DNA of 37,101 nucleotides from a virus, in IMG/VR virus record IMGVR_UViG_3300017989_000232, positions 1-37,101 of that record; one strand, 5' to 3'. Below the pieces are notes generated by a model, which was not told where the DNA came from, did not search any database, and saw nothing but the letters and a program-made list of their open reading frames with translations. Of the stretch, positions 13,213 to 21,736 are shown in pieces. The translations under genes were made by a program, and so were the position numbers. Position 1 is the first letter of the stretch; every line of letters starts with the position of its first letter.

Positions 13213-15941
13213 GAATCATCCCCAAGCGCCCAGGCCCGACCGTCCGCGTTGATATCGAGGAATTCGGCATTCGTAACGTTCGTGCCGCCCTCTATATTGC
13301 TGATGCCATAAATCAGATCGTCCTCTACATAAGAAGGCACGATAACCTGATCCTCTGTCTCTTCGTCCAGCGTGGCCGTGCGCTCGAAATGTGAAGTGTA
13401 CGCGTATGAAATTCCATCGCGTGTTTGCCCATCAAATGGCGAGCGCCGCAACAAATACGGTTTGGCCACCAGCACATCCTCTCCGCCTTCGTCCGCGCCA
13501 TCCCAGGTGCGGCAGACCAACAAATCCGCATAAACGGATTTTACGCGAAATTGTTTTGACGTGCTTTCCGCCGAACCCGAATATTGCAGGTACCATTGGC
13601 CGGATACGCGCGAGCACATCACTTCCACGTCTGCCTCCGGCTTAGCACCATCCATGGCGCGCGCCGTCACCGTATCGCCCGCAGCGCCGTCTAATCCATC
13701 GGGGTACAACTTGACGCTATAATCCGGATCCGCAACTTCTGAAAGAACAATGCCCGGCACGCTGCCGGTTTCCGATTCGTCCTCCGGCCCGTCGCGGCCA
13801 CCGCTGATAAAAGTAAGCGTAATTTTTAAGGCTTGCGGATCGCCCTCTTCTATTCCATCCCCCGGATCATCCGGCGGCGTATCGCCGGAATCATCGAGGT
13901 ACGCCGAATCGCTGACCACCGCCGTGCCTTCCTCGATCGGCAGCCATATATCGAGGCCGATTTCGTGCGCACCCGTATCATGGTCAACAGACTGCACCAG
14001 GCCCAGCAGATCCGCCGGCCATAAATCCGCCACGTCGATCTCTACATAATCATTTATCTCCACGGCCAGGGCATTCGGCTGCGTGGCGATACGCGCCAAT
14101 TTCCATAAACGCGACCGCCGCGCGATCATGAAATCGAGCGTTTTCTGTACACATTCAGAGGTTTGCAACCCCCAAAATTCAATCACCGTCTCCACCACGC
14201 CATAAAGCCCCTGCGCGGTTGCGTTTTCCACCATGATCCGCTGCGGTGCCTTTGCATAACTATCTCTATACACGCCCACGATGCGCGTGGCGAAACGATC
14301 GGAAGACTCCCGCCCCGTAGCCGTAATTTCTATCCGCCCCTCTGTAATCCAATCATCGTCAAGATTTGTCGCTGCATCGCCGAGGGAAGGCTCAGCAGAA
14401 AGGTACCGGATATGCCACAATCCATTTTGCCAGGTAAGCGCGCACCTTGACTGCTCCGCAAATTCCTGCAATTTAGATATGGTAATTGGTTCGAGGCAGG
14501 CAAAATGCGCTGGATAATTTGTAAGCGCCGTTTCCACCAATGCAAAAGCCGTTGAATCCAAATCCTCCGCAGCGTATCCGGCTCTTTCCGTCAGCGCCCA
14601 CTCTATCACCTCCGCCGGATTGCTCGACAGCGAAGAACGCAAAGAAACATAAACCGTATCGTCAAGCCAAGCCGGATCACGATCGGATAAAGGCACATCA
14701 AAAGTAATAGTGGTAACCGTGCGGCCGCCGACCGTATCGGAAAGGTTGATAGTATAAAAATTGGACGGCACGGGCAAAAGCGCCTGCGTTTCCACGCCCT
14801 TATTATCCACCTGTTTCTGCAGCGCCTGCACGCGCAGTACTTCCGTGCTCTCTTCGTCATTTGCAACAAAAACATCCGCTTGATTTAACTGGCGCACCCG
14901 CGCGCCCGCCTTTATAAACCACGTCCGTACAAGCGGCGATTGCTCGTGCGATACGGCATTGGCAACAAACGTACCTGGCCCGGTATTTGAAAGCAGCACA
15001 CCCCACGGGTATGCGCACCAGATTTTATTGCCCTTTTGCGCCTGTACAAAATTTACCTGCCGCGCCGAATCCATGCCCGTAGATGATTGCACAACCAACG
15101 TCAGCCCGATTATTTCCTGTGTAGAATCCTGCAGCCAAAAAACATTATCATTTTCTTCGTCATCATCCGCCACGCGCGGCCCGGGTATCACGTTCGTATA
15201 TTTCGGCACGTTCCACTCGCTCGGCGTAAAAATCTCCGGATCCCCGCCCGCGCCAAATTCGCCGGTGACGTATACGCCGCCGATCAAAAGCGTAATGGAT
15301 TCACTTTGCGGAAAATTCGCGCCGTCCGTTACCTTGAGCGTTGTATTATTACTACTGATCGCTTCTTTCAACGTTCCGCGCGGTCCGCGCGATACACGAA
15401 CCGCCGGCACATCAATCACCGTACCGAAACAAAGCGGCCAGGTCGCGCCTTCGGATTCCTCCGGCAAATCGGCAACCTCTCCATACTCCGGCGTATACGT
15501 GATTACATTATCGACCAGCACGCGCTCCGCCTGAAAAGCCAACGTACGATCGCTGTCATTCCAGACAACCGGCCCGCGCACTATACCCGAAAGGATTTCG
15601 AGCAGATCACTTTCGCCCAACCCATCGTAATGGTGATAAATCGTTATGGCGCAGCCATCCATTACAACCTGGTTAGTATACCCGCGCAGCGTTCCATCCG
15701 GATCCACCAGGCTGACGGAAGCTTCCTGCACCGTGCCCGGGCTTCCGTTGGATGCAATACCGTTTACATCCGCATTTACCACTCTGCCGGACGCGACAAT
15801 CGAACCCACGGTAACCGCTGCATCCGCGTAATATTTCGTTCCGATGGCGCCGCCCCATTCGATCTTGACGATCACCATGGGCGCCGTGCCGGCCGCCATG
15901 GCCGCTTTAACCGCCGTTGCTATTGATAAGCTGCGCGTCAC
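13209..15941 (-). CDS. Large tail hub / baseplate-like protein
   Basis: A 910-aa protein starting at GTG (15941), with GGAGG seven bases upstream and a GTGA overlap with the gene before it. The N-terminal part (ATAVKAAMAAGTAPMVIVKI, later LVDPDGTLRGYTNQ and LLEILSGIVRGPVVW) resembles tail-tip proteins that begin with a jelly-roll or hub domain. Residues 455-700 (RAGYAAEDLDSTAF, KLQEFAEQSRCALTWQNGLW) fit the central hub region. The C-terminus has acidic linkers (DDSGDTPPDDPGDGIEEGD) and beta segments. It is probably the counterpart of the lambda gpJ tail tip. Family match is by layout only. Confidence 0.7.
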   Translation of the reverse strand: MTRSLSIATAVKAAMAAGTAPMVIVKIEWGGAIGTKYYADAAVTVGSIVASGRVVNADVNGIASNGSPGTVQEASVSLVDPDGTLRGYTNQVVMDGCAITIYHHYDGLGESDLLEILSGIVRGPVVWNDSDRTLAFQAERVLVDNVITYTPEYGEVADLPEESEGATWPLCFGTVIDVPAVRVSRGPRGTLKEAISSNNTTLKVTDGANFPQSESITLLIGGVYVTGEFGAGGDPEIFTPSEWNVPKYTNVIPGPRVADDDEENDNVFWLQDSTQEIIGLTLVVQSSTGMDSARQVNFVQAQKGNKIWCAYPWGVLLSNTGPGTFVANAVSHEQSPLVRTWFIKAGARVRQLNQADVFVANDEESTEVLRVQALQKQVDNKGVETQALLPVPSNFYTINLSDTVGGRTVTTITFDVPLSDRDPAWLDDTVYVSLRSSLSSNPAEVIEWALTERAGYAAEDLDSTAFALVETALTNYPAHFACLEPITISKLQEFAEQSRCALTWQNGLWHIRYLSAEPSLGDAATNLDDDWITEGRIEITATGRESSDRFATRIVGVYRDSYAKAPQRIMVENATAQGLYGVVETVIEFWGLQTSECVQKTLDFMIARRSRLWKLARIATQPNALAVEINDYVEIDVADLWPADLLGLVQSVDHDTGAHEIGLDIWLPIEEGTAVVSDSAYLDDSGDTPPDDPGDGIEEGDPQALKITLTFISGGRDGPEDESETGSVPGIVLSEVADPDYSVKLYPDGLDGAAGDTVTARAMDGAKPEADVEVMCSRVSGQWYLQYSGSAESTSKQFRVKSVYADLLVCRTWDGADEGGEDVLVAKPYLLRRSPFDGQTRDGISYAYTSHFERTATLDEETEDQVIVPSYVEDDLIYGISNIEGGTNVTNAEFLDINADGRAWALGDDS

Positions 15942-16423
15942 TGGGCCGCCTCCACATCAATGCGCAGCGCCATATCTTCCGTGCCCGCGCGCGTGGTTTC
16001 TGAAAACTTCAGCGATTCAGGTACGAGGTACGCCTTCCAGGTGAGCCCATCATGATCCACGTATCGCATAGCTGACGATCGGGCCGCGTCAAAAAACACC
16101 TTGGCGGCCGCGGCCATGGCCGGCGTCAGATATCGGAACCTCAGAATAAACGCACGCCGGCGAGGCGGTGAATGAAAGCGCACCAACCCACGGCCGCGCA
16201 TGCGCCGCGATACAACAAGTGAATTCTGTTCGTGAATATTGCCGAGGTCAGGCTGCCGCAAACCCAATTCAGACGATGCAGAGGCAAACGGCCAGTAAAA
16301 CCACACGCGATTTCCCGTGCCGAGCCCCGTGCCGGAACCATTCACCATTAAATGGGATTTCTTAGGATCGGTAACGCCGGATCCCTGAACCCAAAGCTGG
16401 ACGGTTTTCGGCGTTGTTACCAT
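15938..16423 (-). CDS. Tail protein, paralogue of the next gene
   Basis: A 161-aa protein sharing VQGSGVTDPK, LGTG-RVWFY, LGNI, LVV, a (Y/F)(V/M)xxR-YVDH segment and a WKAY motif with the 222-aa protein encoded just upstream. The N-terminal part has two short repeats (TTPKTVQLWVQGSG, VTDPKKSHLMVNGSG). Located after the tape measure and before the hub, it fits a distal-tail or tail-completion component. It starts in a TAATG overlap with its paralogue. Confidence 0.7.
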   Translation of the reverse strand: MVTTPKTVQLWVQGSGVTDPKKSHLMVNGSGTGLGTGNRVWFYWPFASASSELGLRQPDLGNIHEQNSLVVSRRMRGRGLVRFHSPPRRRAFILRFRYLTPAMAAAAKVFFDAARSSAMRYVDHDGLTWKAYLVPESLKFSETTRAGTEDMALRIDVEAAQ

Positions 16424-17091
16424 TATTGCGCATCCTCAACATCAAGTATTATTTGAAGATCCTCGGTCCCGTCGGCCGTTGCCTCCGCAAACGTGAGCGC
16501 GCCATCGCGCACGTACGCTTTCCAGGATTTATCATTATGATCCACATACCGCACCGCAGCCGATCGCGCGGTATTGAAAAAATCGCGCGCAGCATCGGCC
16601 ATATCGGACGGTAAAAACCGAAAATTGAGCTGCAGCTCTTTAATGGCGCCGCCGCGGTCGAATTGGTTAAGCGTACCGCCGCGGCTTTCCACGCGCACCA
16701 CCAACGGATTATGCCCCTCTATATTGCCCAGCTCCGGCCTGCGCAATTGCAATTCCTCTGTTGCCGCGCCCGAAAACGGATAATAAAACCATACGCGATA
16801 CCCCGTGCCGAGGGCATCCACCTCAGAATTAACCATCAAACGGCCCGTTTTCGGATCCGTAACCCCTGAACCCTGCACGCGCAAAAGCGCCGTAAGTGAC
16901 GAGGTTATGGTCGCCAGCACCTGCAGCGGTGCGGTCAGCGGCGTGGTATCAAGCTGATTTACCACGTATAAGAGGCCGGTTTTTTGGGTAGTAACCAACA
17001 TCCGCACCACATGCAATGGCGCGGTTTTGGGCTCCGTATCCGTAAGGTTCACCCCGCCCAACGGCTGGGCAAATGGTCCGCCTAGCTGCAT
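16423..17091 (-). CDS. Tail protein with short N-terminal repeats
   Basis: A 222-aa paralogue of the downstream 161-aa protein. Residues 17-85 carry about five units of ~15 residues built on (T/P)xTxxLxV (for example EPKTAPLHVVRML, TTQKTGLLYVVNQL, PLTAPLQVLATI). The conserved domain follows (ALGTGYRVWFYYPF, LQLNFRFLPSDMADAARDFF, YVDHNDKSWKAYV). The start follows GGGGGAATT. It is probably a distal-tail component; the repeat number may set a length or copy of small beta modules. Confidence 0.7.
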   Translation of the reverse strand: MQLGGPFAQPLGGVNLTDTEPKTAPLHVVRMLVTTQKTGLLYVVNQLDTTPLTAPLQVLATITSSLTALLRVQGSGVTDPKTGRLMVNSEVDALGTGYRVWFYYPFSGAATEELQLRRPELGNIEGHNPLVVRVESRGGTLNQFDRGGAIKELQLNFRFLPSDMADAARDFFNTARSAAVRYVDHNDKSWKAYVRDGALTFAEATADGTEDLQIILDVEDAQ

Positions 17092-17105
17092 AATTCCCCC
17101 GATCG

Positions 17106-17672
17106 CTACGAAACGCCATCCACGCGGAATTCAATGGTGCCGTTTGCGAGCGCCGTATTCACCCGCTCGCAATCTGCGCTCAGCGTGATTTTGAACCACA
17201 GGTAAACGTTATCGCCGAAGTCGAGGTCCATATCCGCCCCGCCGTTAATGCCGTAACCATCGGCGTACGTGGTCTTGCCGGTTGCCGCCACAAACACAAC
17301 CCCCCCGGGGGGAGTTTCTTCGTCAGCAGCCACCGCAGCGGCCGTAACGCCATCGCCAGGCGCTTCCGTGCCCATTTCGATAGTGATATCCCCGGAAGAT
17401 GGCAGCGAATCGAAAACGATCCGCGCGTTAAGTAGATCTTCCGCGTCATCTGTATTACGGATGGCGAGGCACCTGTAAAACGTTCCGCCGGCCACGGCCT
17501 CGGCCAGGCTGAAAATATCGCACAGATTTTCCTCTGTATCGTCCGTGAATTCCGTTGACGAACGATAACCGCCGAGGGATCCATCCGGATCCCCCTGCGC
17601 CGCGCTGCCGTCCGATCCACCGGCATTTCCCTGCGTGTAATATGTTTTGATATCAGCATCTTCGAGCGTCAT
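17106..17672 (-). CDS. Virion structural protein, Gly/Asp-rich
   Basis: A 188-aa acidic protein. The N-terminus (TQGNAGGSDGSAAQGDPDGS) is low complexity, and the rest (NLCDIFSLAEAVAGGTFYRC, LAIRNTDDAEDLLNARI, IEFRVDGVS) looks like a beta-sandwich seen in other phage structural proteins. It lies just downstream of the tape-measure gene, with a GGAGGG site. It is probably a tail component, but the exact role is unknown. Confidence 0.65.
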   Translation of the reverse strand: MTLEDADIKTYYTQGNAGGSDGSAAQGDPDGSLGGYRSSTEFTDDTEENLCDIFSLAEAVAGGTFYRCLAIRNTDDAEDLLNARIVFDSLPSSGDITIEMGTEAPGDGVTAAAVAADEETPPGGVVFVAATGKTTYADGYGINGGADMDLDFGDNVYLWFKITLSADCERVNTALANGTIEFRVDGVS

Positions 17673-17676
17673 TATT

Positions 17677-19080
17677 TTACCCTCCGGCGGTGGCTGGAAT
17701 CACGCCCTGGCGCTGGGCCCGAGCGATTGAATCCGCCACCTTTTTGGCATCGCGGGCAGTCATGTTGCCCACGCCTTGATTATTGATAACGATTGCTCGC
17801 TGCGCGGCTGCCTGACGTCGGCTTGCCTCTTCGCTAGCTTCCGCGGTATTTACATCACGCGCAGCGGTAATCATATTCTCGAAATTCCCGGCCGCGCCCT
17901 TGAACTGCCCGGCCGACCATGCATATGTACCCTTGGCCAGCTGATCCACGGTGCCGGACAGGCCACCGATTGCCGTGGCCGCAGTCCGGAATCCTGACGC
18001 GGTACCGCTCAACCCAAGCCATTCCGCTGCCGCAGCGCCGGCTTCGAGCACCTTTTGGATACCCACCAGCATGCCGGAGATAACATTCATAACCACGCCG
18101 CCCACGGCCCCAAACGCTGCCCCGACAAGCCGCGCCACGCCCACCACGGCATTAAACCCCACGCGTACGCGCGCGATAATACCCTCTAGACCGCCCCATT
18201 CGCTGATGGTTTTGGTCGTCCATTCCACGATATCCTTAAGTGCGCTCCCGATATCCATGGCAATCCACTCTTTATTTTCCGTTATCCAGGCAGAAATGGC
18301 GTTTATGGCATTCGTGAGCGCCGGCATAAGGTCAACTGCTATACCCTGGAAAAGCCCACCTACGGCACCCTGTACGCGCGTGAGGCTATCATTGAACGCC
18401 GCTGCATCCTCGGCGCCGGCCTTCGTCCATACAATGCCCAGTTTCTCGGCTTCCTGCATCATCGCATTCATGCCCTTTGTTCCGCCTTCGAGCATAGGCA
18501 ACATGGCCGTGCCCGCGCGCCCGAAAAGCTCCTGCGCAATCGCCGCCTTTTCCGTTTGGTTTTCCACCGCCGCCAGCGCCTCAACCGATTCCTTGAAAAG
18601 CGCCTCCGAATCTTTCAATTTACCGGAAGAATCCGTTGCAGATATGCCGAGGCGCTCAAACGTCCGCGAAGCGGTTTTTAATCCGCTGGAGGCATCGAGC
18701 GCCGTCTTTTGCATCTTTTTAACGCCCTTTTCCATATCTGTAACAGAGGTACCGGAAAGCTCTGCGGCGTATTTAAGCTTGCTCAAGAATTCAGCGGAAA
18801 GCCCGGTGCGCTTCGACATTTTATCGATTTGATCGCCCGCATCAGCCACTTTTTTAACCATCGCACCAACCGCCACCGCCGCGCCCGCAGCGCCCACGGC
18901 CAGGGCCTTGCCCATGGAAAGCCCCACCTTACCGATGCCTTTTCCTACGCGCGCAACCCCTTTGCCCATGGCCGCCACGCTTCGCGTAAAAATCGCCGTG
19001 GCGCTGCCGGCTGATTTTAAAGCTTTATTCCATGATTTGGTGGACAGCGATAATTTTGCAGAATAGGCTTCCTCTACCAT
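17677..19080 (-). CDS. Tape measure protein (short)
   Basis: A 467-aa protein with the helical, alanine- and glycine-rich composition of tail tape measures. Characteristic early residues are TRSVAAMGKGVARVGKGIG followed by a hydrophobic stretch (LAVGAAGAAVAVGAMV) and the TP901-like segments IDKMSKRTGLSAEFLSKLKY and LFGRAGTAMLPMLEGG. A second hydrophobic region lies near 315-345. At 1.5 A per residue the length would correspond to a tail of roughly 70 nm, shorter than lambda. AAAGGA precedes the ATG. Confidence 0.85.
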   Translation of the reverse strand: MVEEAYSAKLSLSTKSWNKALKSAGSATAIFTRSVAAMGKGVARVGKGIGKVGLSMGKALAVGAAGAAVAVGAMVKKVADAGDQIDKMSKRTGLSAEFLSKLKYAAELSGTSVTDMEKGVKKMQKTALDASSGLKTASRTFERLGISATDSSGKLKDSEALFKESVEALAAVENQTEKAAIAQELFGRAGTAMLPMLEGGTKGMNAMMQEAEKLGIVWTKAGAEDAAAFNDSLTRVQGAVGGLFQGIAVDLMPALTNAINAISAWITENKEWIAMDIGSALKDIVEWTTKTISEWGGLEGIIARVRVGFNAVVGVARLVGAAFGAVGGVVMNVISGMLVGIQKVLEAGAAAAEWLGLSGTASGFRTAATAIGGLSGTVDQLAKGTYAWSAGQFKGAAGNFENMITAARDVNTAEASEEASRRQAAAQRAIVINNQGVGNMTARDAKKVADSIARAQRQGVIPATAGG

Positions 19081-19082
19081 GG

Positions 19083-19535
19083 CTAATCCTTTCCAACCTT
19101 AGATCGGCCCGCCCGAAGCGCTTTTGTGAACGATGGCGCAAACGTTCCGCGCAGCTCTTTCATCGCGCGGCTGATCACTTTAAATCTGCGCTCTATCCAG
19201 TAAAAATGCTTTACATGATTAATTAATTTTACGTAATACACGAGCTTGGTTTGTTTTTCGCCCACCCTCCCCAACTTTTCGCCCTTTGCGCGCTGATCGC
19301 GCACGCCTTTCCGCGGTACAATAGATGGCGGGCTTACGTTGAATTTCCGCGCACTCGGCACCCATGCGGAGGCTGCCTTGCCTGTACGCACCGGCGTTTT
19401 CTGAATTAATTTTATGGCTGTTTGGCCGGCCATTTTATCAATAACCTTTTTGCCATCGCGTTCGGCAAGCATTGAAAGGTCACGGTAAATGCTCGCAAAA
19501 GAGTTTTTTTCAATTTTTACTTTTGCCTTTGCCAT
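19083..19535 (-). CDS. HK97 gp10-like tail completion protein
   Basis: A 150-aa basic protein with IYRDLSMLAERDGKKVID, AIKLIQKTPVRTGKAASAW and a later hydrophobic-aromatic segment (YYVKLINHVKHFYWIE). The TPVRTG motif is a hallmark of gp10/minor tail proteins that help join the head and tail. Here it lies between the tail chaperone and the tape measure rather than in the neck cluster. Its start overlaps the T-frame stop (TAATG). Confidence 0.72.
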   Translation of the reverse strand: MAKAKVKIEKNSFASIYRDLSMLAERDGKKVIDKMAGQTAIKLIQKTPVRTGKAASAWVPSARKFNVSPPSIVPRKGVRDQRAKGEKLGRVGEKQTKLVYYVKLINHVKHFYWIERRFKVISRAMKELRGTFAPSFTKALRAGRSKVGKD

Positions 19536-19768
19536 TATTTCGCCCGTTTAATCCGGCCCCACGCTGCTGATTCCTCTGCCTGTCGCACGCGCTCAAACGC
19601 CATAAGTTCGATCATTTCATCCCGGTTAAGTTCCGGCAATGCCTTACCCCAAACCGCCCGAGGATCCACCCGCTCGCAAGCCCGAATCTGTACAAATCGC
19701 CCGGTCCGCGGCAGGTGAAGCGGCAAATCTAACTGCAACCCTCCCTCTACCGGTCCTCTGTAAAAAAA
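19535..19768 (-). CDS. Frameshift extension of tail assembly chaperone (T-domain)
   Basis: This frame is open from the slippery site to TAA at 19537-19535 and has no ATG; a TTG at 19738 would give 67 aa. It is best read as the C-terminal extension joined to the upstream protein by -1 frameshifting, as in lambda GT, giving a fusion of about 224 aa. It contains helices such as PELNRDEMIELMAFERV and a basic end. The T-domain of such fusions is thought to contact tail tube and tape measure. Confidence 0.7.
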   Translation of the reverse strand, partial: FFYRGPVEGGLQLDLPLHLPRTGRFVQIRACERVDPRAVWGKALPELNRDEMIELMAFERVRQAEESAAWGRIKRAK

Positions 19769-20208
19769 TCCTGAGCTACCTCTTCCACATCTTCGCTGGA
19801 TAGTGCATTAACCTTCATCACCGCATTTAAAATCCGCTTGCGATCACCCACGCCGAAACCGGCGGCCACCAGTTCCTTTTGGACGTTTTCCCATGTTTCC
19901 GGATCCGCATCATCCACGGTTTGCCACGTAAGCCCGGGCGTGGCCTTCAGGCTTTGCGCCATCAGCCAAAACACGGATAATTCGTCATGCCGGTGCTTGG
20001 CATCGAGGTACCGCTGATCCCCAAAATCAGGCCGGCCAGGGCGGCCCTTGCGATGCAGGATCGGCGGCGATGGATCCGGCACCATCCTCTCGAAGTCCGT
20101 GCTATCCAACACTGCCGCCACCTTGAGCACTACGTGGTCACCATCCGGACGCGGTAAAACCACGTCCATGGTAGCGCGAGCACTTATTTTTTGCCCCTCA
20201 ATCAGCAT
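19747..20208 (-). CDS. Tail assembly chaperone (G-like)
   Basis: A 153-aa protein from ATG 20208, which follows AAAGGGGG. It lies between the tail-tube gene and the tape-measure gene, as G does in lambda. The N-terminus is beta-rich (QKISARATMDVVLPR, DHVVLKVAAVLDS) and the C-terminus helical (KRILNAVMKVNALSSEDVEE). Near the end is QDFFTEDR, encoded over a run of seven T that can shift the ribosome by -1 into the following frame. The protein itself is a non-virion chaperone for tail assembly. Confidence 0.75.
   Translation of the reverse strand: MLIEGQKISARATMDVVLPRPDGDHVVLKVAAVLDSTDFERMVPDPSPPILHRKGRPGRPDFGDQRYLDAKHRHDELSVFWLMAQSLKATPGLTWQTVDDADPETWENVQKELVAAGFGVGDRKRILNAVMKVNALSSEDVEEVAQDFFTEDR
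19762..19768 (-). promoter_or_regulatory. T-TTT-TTT slippery heptamer for -1 frameshift
   Basis: In the zero frame the codons are GAT TTT TTT ACA, so the heptamer T TTT TTT stands in the canonical X XXY YYZ phase. A -1 slip gives TTT TTT TAC AGA GGA CCG and enters the open T-frame, while the zero frame stops 12 bases later at TAG (19749-19747). Confidence 0.75.
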
Positions 20209-20243
20209 ATTTCCCCCTTTCAATCGTTACGCCCGCACTGCCG

Positions 20244-20750
20244 TTATGATTGCGCCGCGCGCGCGCTTGCCGGCGTGGTGATAAACGCGGTGCCGCTTGC
20301 CTTTACCACGTTATATTCCTCGCCATCCTCATAGGCCACCTCGGCCGCCCGGCATTTGTCGAAGGTGAGCGTTTCCTTTTTGCCGTTGGAATCCGGATTC
20401 GCCACCTCGTACGTCATGCCGAACGCGTACGGCTCGCCATCCTGCGCCACGGATACCCAGGCGGACGCTTCGTTACGCTGTTTCATGCAATCAATCGGCG
20501 AGGGCGATGCACCGGAATCCGCTTTCCATTCGCGGAATTTGAAGGAAAACGACCAGGAAACCGGCACTTGATTTCCCTGGCGTACATGGTCGAGCACGCC
20601 GCGGTCGAGGATGTTGATAAATTCCTCTGTTTCCGTATACGAAAAATCGCCCTCGCAATACGGAATTTCCAGCGTCTCCGGCGTGGTCGTATTGTCGTAA
20701 AGCGTGAGCGCGCCATCGCGGAAATTTCTGGTTAAATTCGTGTCGGTCAT
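20244..20750 (-). CDS. Major tail tube protein
   Basis: A 168-aa protein with a beta-rich pattern (RNFRDGALTLYDNTT, LEIPYCEGDFSYTETEEFIN, VPVSWSFSFKFREWK) and a terminal region with YEDGEEYNVVKASGTA. The gene lies directly upstream of the chaperone with its frameshift, which is the expected position of the tail tube (gpV in lambda). GGAGGG lies seven bases before the ATG. Such subunits form stacked hexamers of the tail shaft. Confidence 0.78.
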   Translation of the reverse strand: MTDTNLTRNFRDGALTLYDNTTTPETLEIPYCEGDFSYTETEEFINILDRGVLDHVRQGNQVPVSWSFSFKFREWKADSGASPSPIDCMKQRNEASAWVSVAQDGEPYAFGMTYEVANPDSNGKKETLTFDKCRAAEVAYEDGEEYNVVKASGTAFITTPASARAAQS

Positions 20751-20768
20751 CTCAAAGCCCTCCTAAGC

Positions 20769-21155
20769 TTAAGGCAGACGGCGACAAATTAGCCGCACCT
20801 GTTGGTTATCGTTAAGAAAAATCCAGGAAACCACGGCGTAAACTTCGCTGCCGTCCGTTATTCGATCTCCATGCGCGGGTATAACACCCAACGCGTAAAT
20901 GGTCGTGCCTCCAATTTCCGCGTCATCGCCGTAAAGGCAGGTATATGCGCGGTCACCCTCCAACAATTTCCGCGTCGCTTCCGGCACTTCGGTTAAATCT
21001 TCGCGAATCACCGTTACCGTCGAATCCGTAAAAACTTCCACATTCTGGCCGGTTGAAAAATTCGGCGTGGCGCTCTGCCGATCGCGATACGTAACATCTT
21101 CAGAATCCATAAGAAGATAGGTATCCGCCAATTGACTTTGCGAAAATAACGTCAT
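20769..21155 (-). CDS. Head-tail connector / tail-joining protein
   Basis: A 128-aa protein from ATG 21155, in an ATGA overlap with the upstream gene; an earlier in-frame ATG at 21182 is less likely. It has a beta-rich C-terminal half (TTIYALGVIPAHGDRITDGS, VYAVVSWIFLNDNQQV) of the kind seen in FII-like or adaptor proteins. The position between a tail-terminator-like gene and the tail tube supports a connector role. Assignment is by context. Confidence 0.6.
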   Translation of the reverse strand: MTLFSQSQLADTYLLMDSEDVTYRDRQSATPNFSTGQNVEVFTDSTVTVIREDLTEVPEATRKLLEGDRAYTCLYGDDAEIGGTTIYALGVIPAHGDRITDGSEVYAVVSWIFLNDNQQVRLICRRLP

Positions 21156-21574
21156 AGCGCCGTTTCCATAATTGCATCGCACTCAAGCCGCAGCGCAATG
21201 GCATCCTCCCCGGCTTCCTCCGGCGGTAAGATGCCATCGCGCTGCGGTTCGTAAATGCGCAGCGCCAAAGATTCCGCGCCTGATGTAAACGTAATGAGCG
21301 CGCCGGAAAGGTACCCGCTGATTTCGTCCGCCAATTCATACGCGCGCACGAAATCGGAAGAATTGCGGACAATCGCGTCCGCCATTACCGCTACGTGCTC
21401 ATACCGCCGTCCAGCGCGCGCAGGCGCCCCACGCGTGCGCATAATATCAATCGCCACCCATTCAGCCGCCGAGGTATCAAACGCGACGCCAGGCACGCGC
21501 ATGGGCGCAGACGGCGAAAGATCATTCAGATAATCCAGCAATGCGAGCATGGCGCTTTCGAGGGGTTCGGTCAT
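21152..21574 (-). CDS. Tail terminator-like protein
   Basis: A 140-aa protein with an N-terminal helix (ESAMLALLDYLNDLSP), a middle helix (VRAYELADEISGYLSGALIT) and a final beta part (LALRIYEPQRDGILPPEEAG, ALRLECDAI). This order resembles lambda gpU-type tail terminators. It is the first protein gene after the major capsid gene. The start codon follows GGGGGTATG. The overlap with the downstream gene suggests coupled expression. Confidence 0.62.
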   Translation of the reverse strand: MTEPLESAMLALLDYLNDLSPSAPMRVPGVAFDTSAAEWVAIDIMRTRGAPARAGRRYEHVAVMADAIVRNSSDFVRAYELADEISGYLSGALITFTSGAESLALRIYEPQRDGILPPEEAGEDAIALRLECDAIMETAL

Positions 21575-21639
21575 TTTCGCATACCCCCGATGCCATGCAA
21601 ACGGCAGAATAATGTAATTATGGATTTTCCCCGCGCCAT
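21571..21639 (-). CDS. Possible 22-codon leader peptide
   Basis: An ATG at 21639 with GTGAGG upstream opens 22 codons (MARGKSIITLF, then CRLHGIGGMRK) and ends in an ATGA overlap with the tail-terminator gene. It could be a leader that couples translation across the post-capsid hairpin. It is very short and may be chance. Confidence 0.2.
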   Translation of the reverse strand: MARGKSIITLFCRLHGIGGMRK

Positions 21640-21664
21640 TATCCGCACCTCACGCGGCGGGCAA

Positions 21665-21693
21665 ACGGGAGGGGGAATACTCCCCCCTCCCGT
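21665..21693. other. Hairpin after the major capsid gene
   Basis: ACGGGAGGGGG (21665-21675) pairs perfectly with CCCCCTCCCGT (21683-21693) around a seven-base loop. On the minus strand it is followed by only two further T, so it may attenuate transcription or protect capsid mRNA rather than fully terminate it. It lies 44 bases after the capsid stop. Confidence 0.6.
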
Positions 21694-21736
21694 AATGCTC
21701 AGCCGTTCGTTACTGTTCCAGCCCGCAGGCCGAAAC

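Noticed and set aside
17951-18832. 293-codon plus-strand frame
   Set aside because: Antisense to the tape measure; Ser/Ala/Pro-rich as expected of a shadow.
19535-19738. Independent 67-aa gene starting at TTG
   Set aside because: No ribosome binding site is close, and the open frame upstream to the slippery heptamer explains it better as a frameshift extension.
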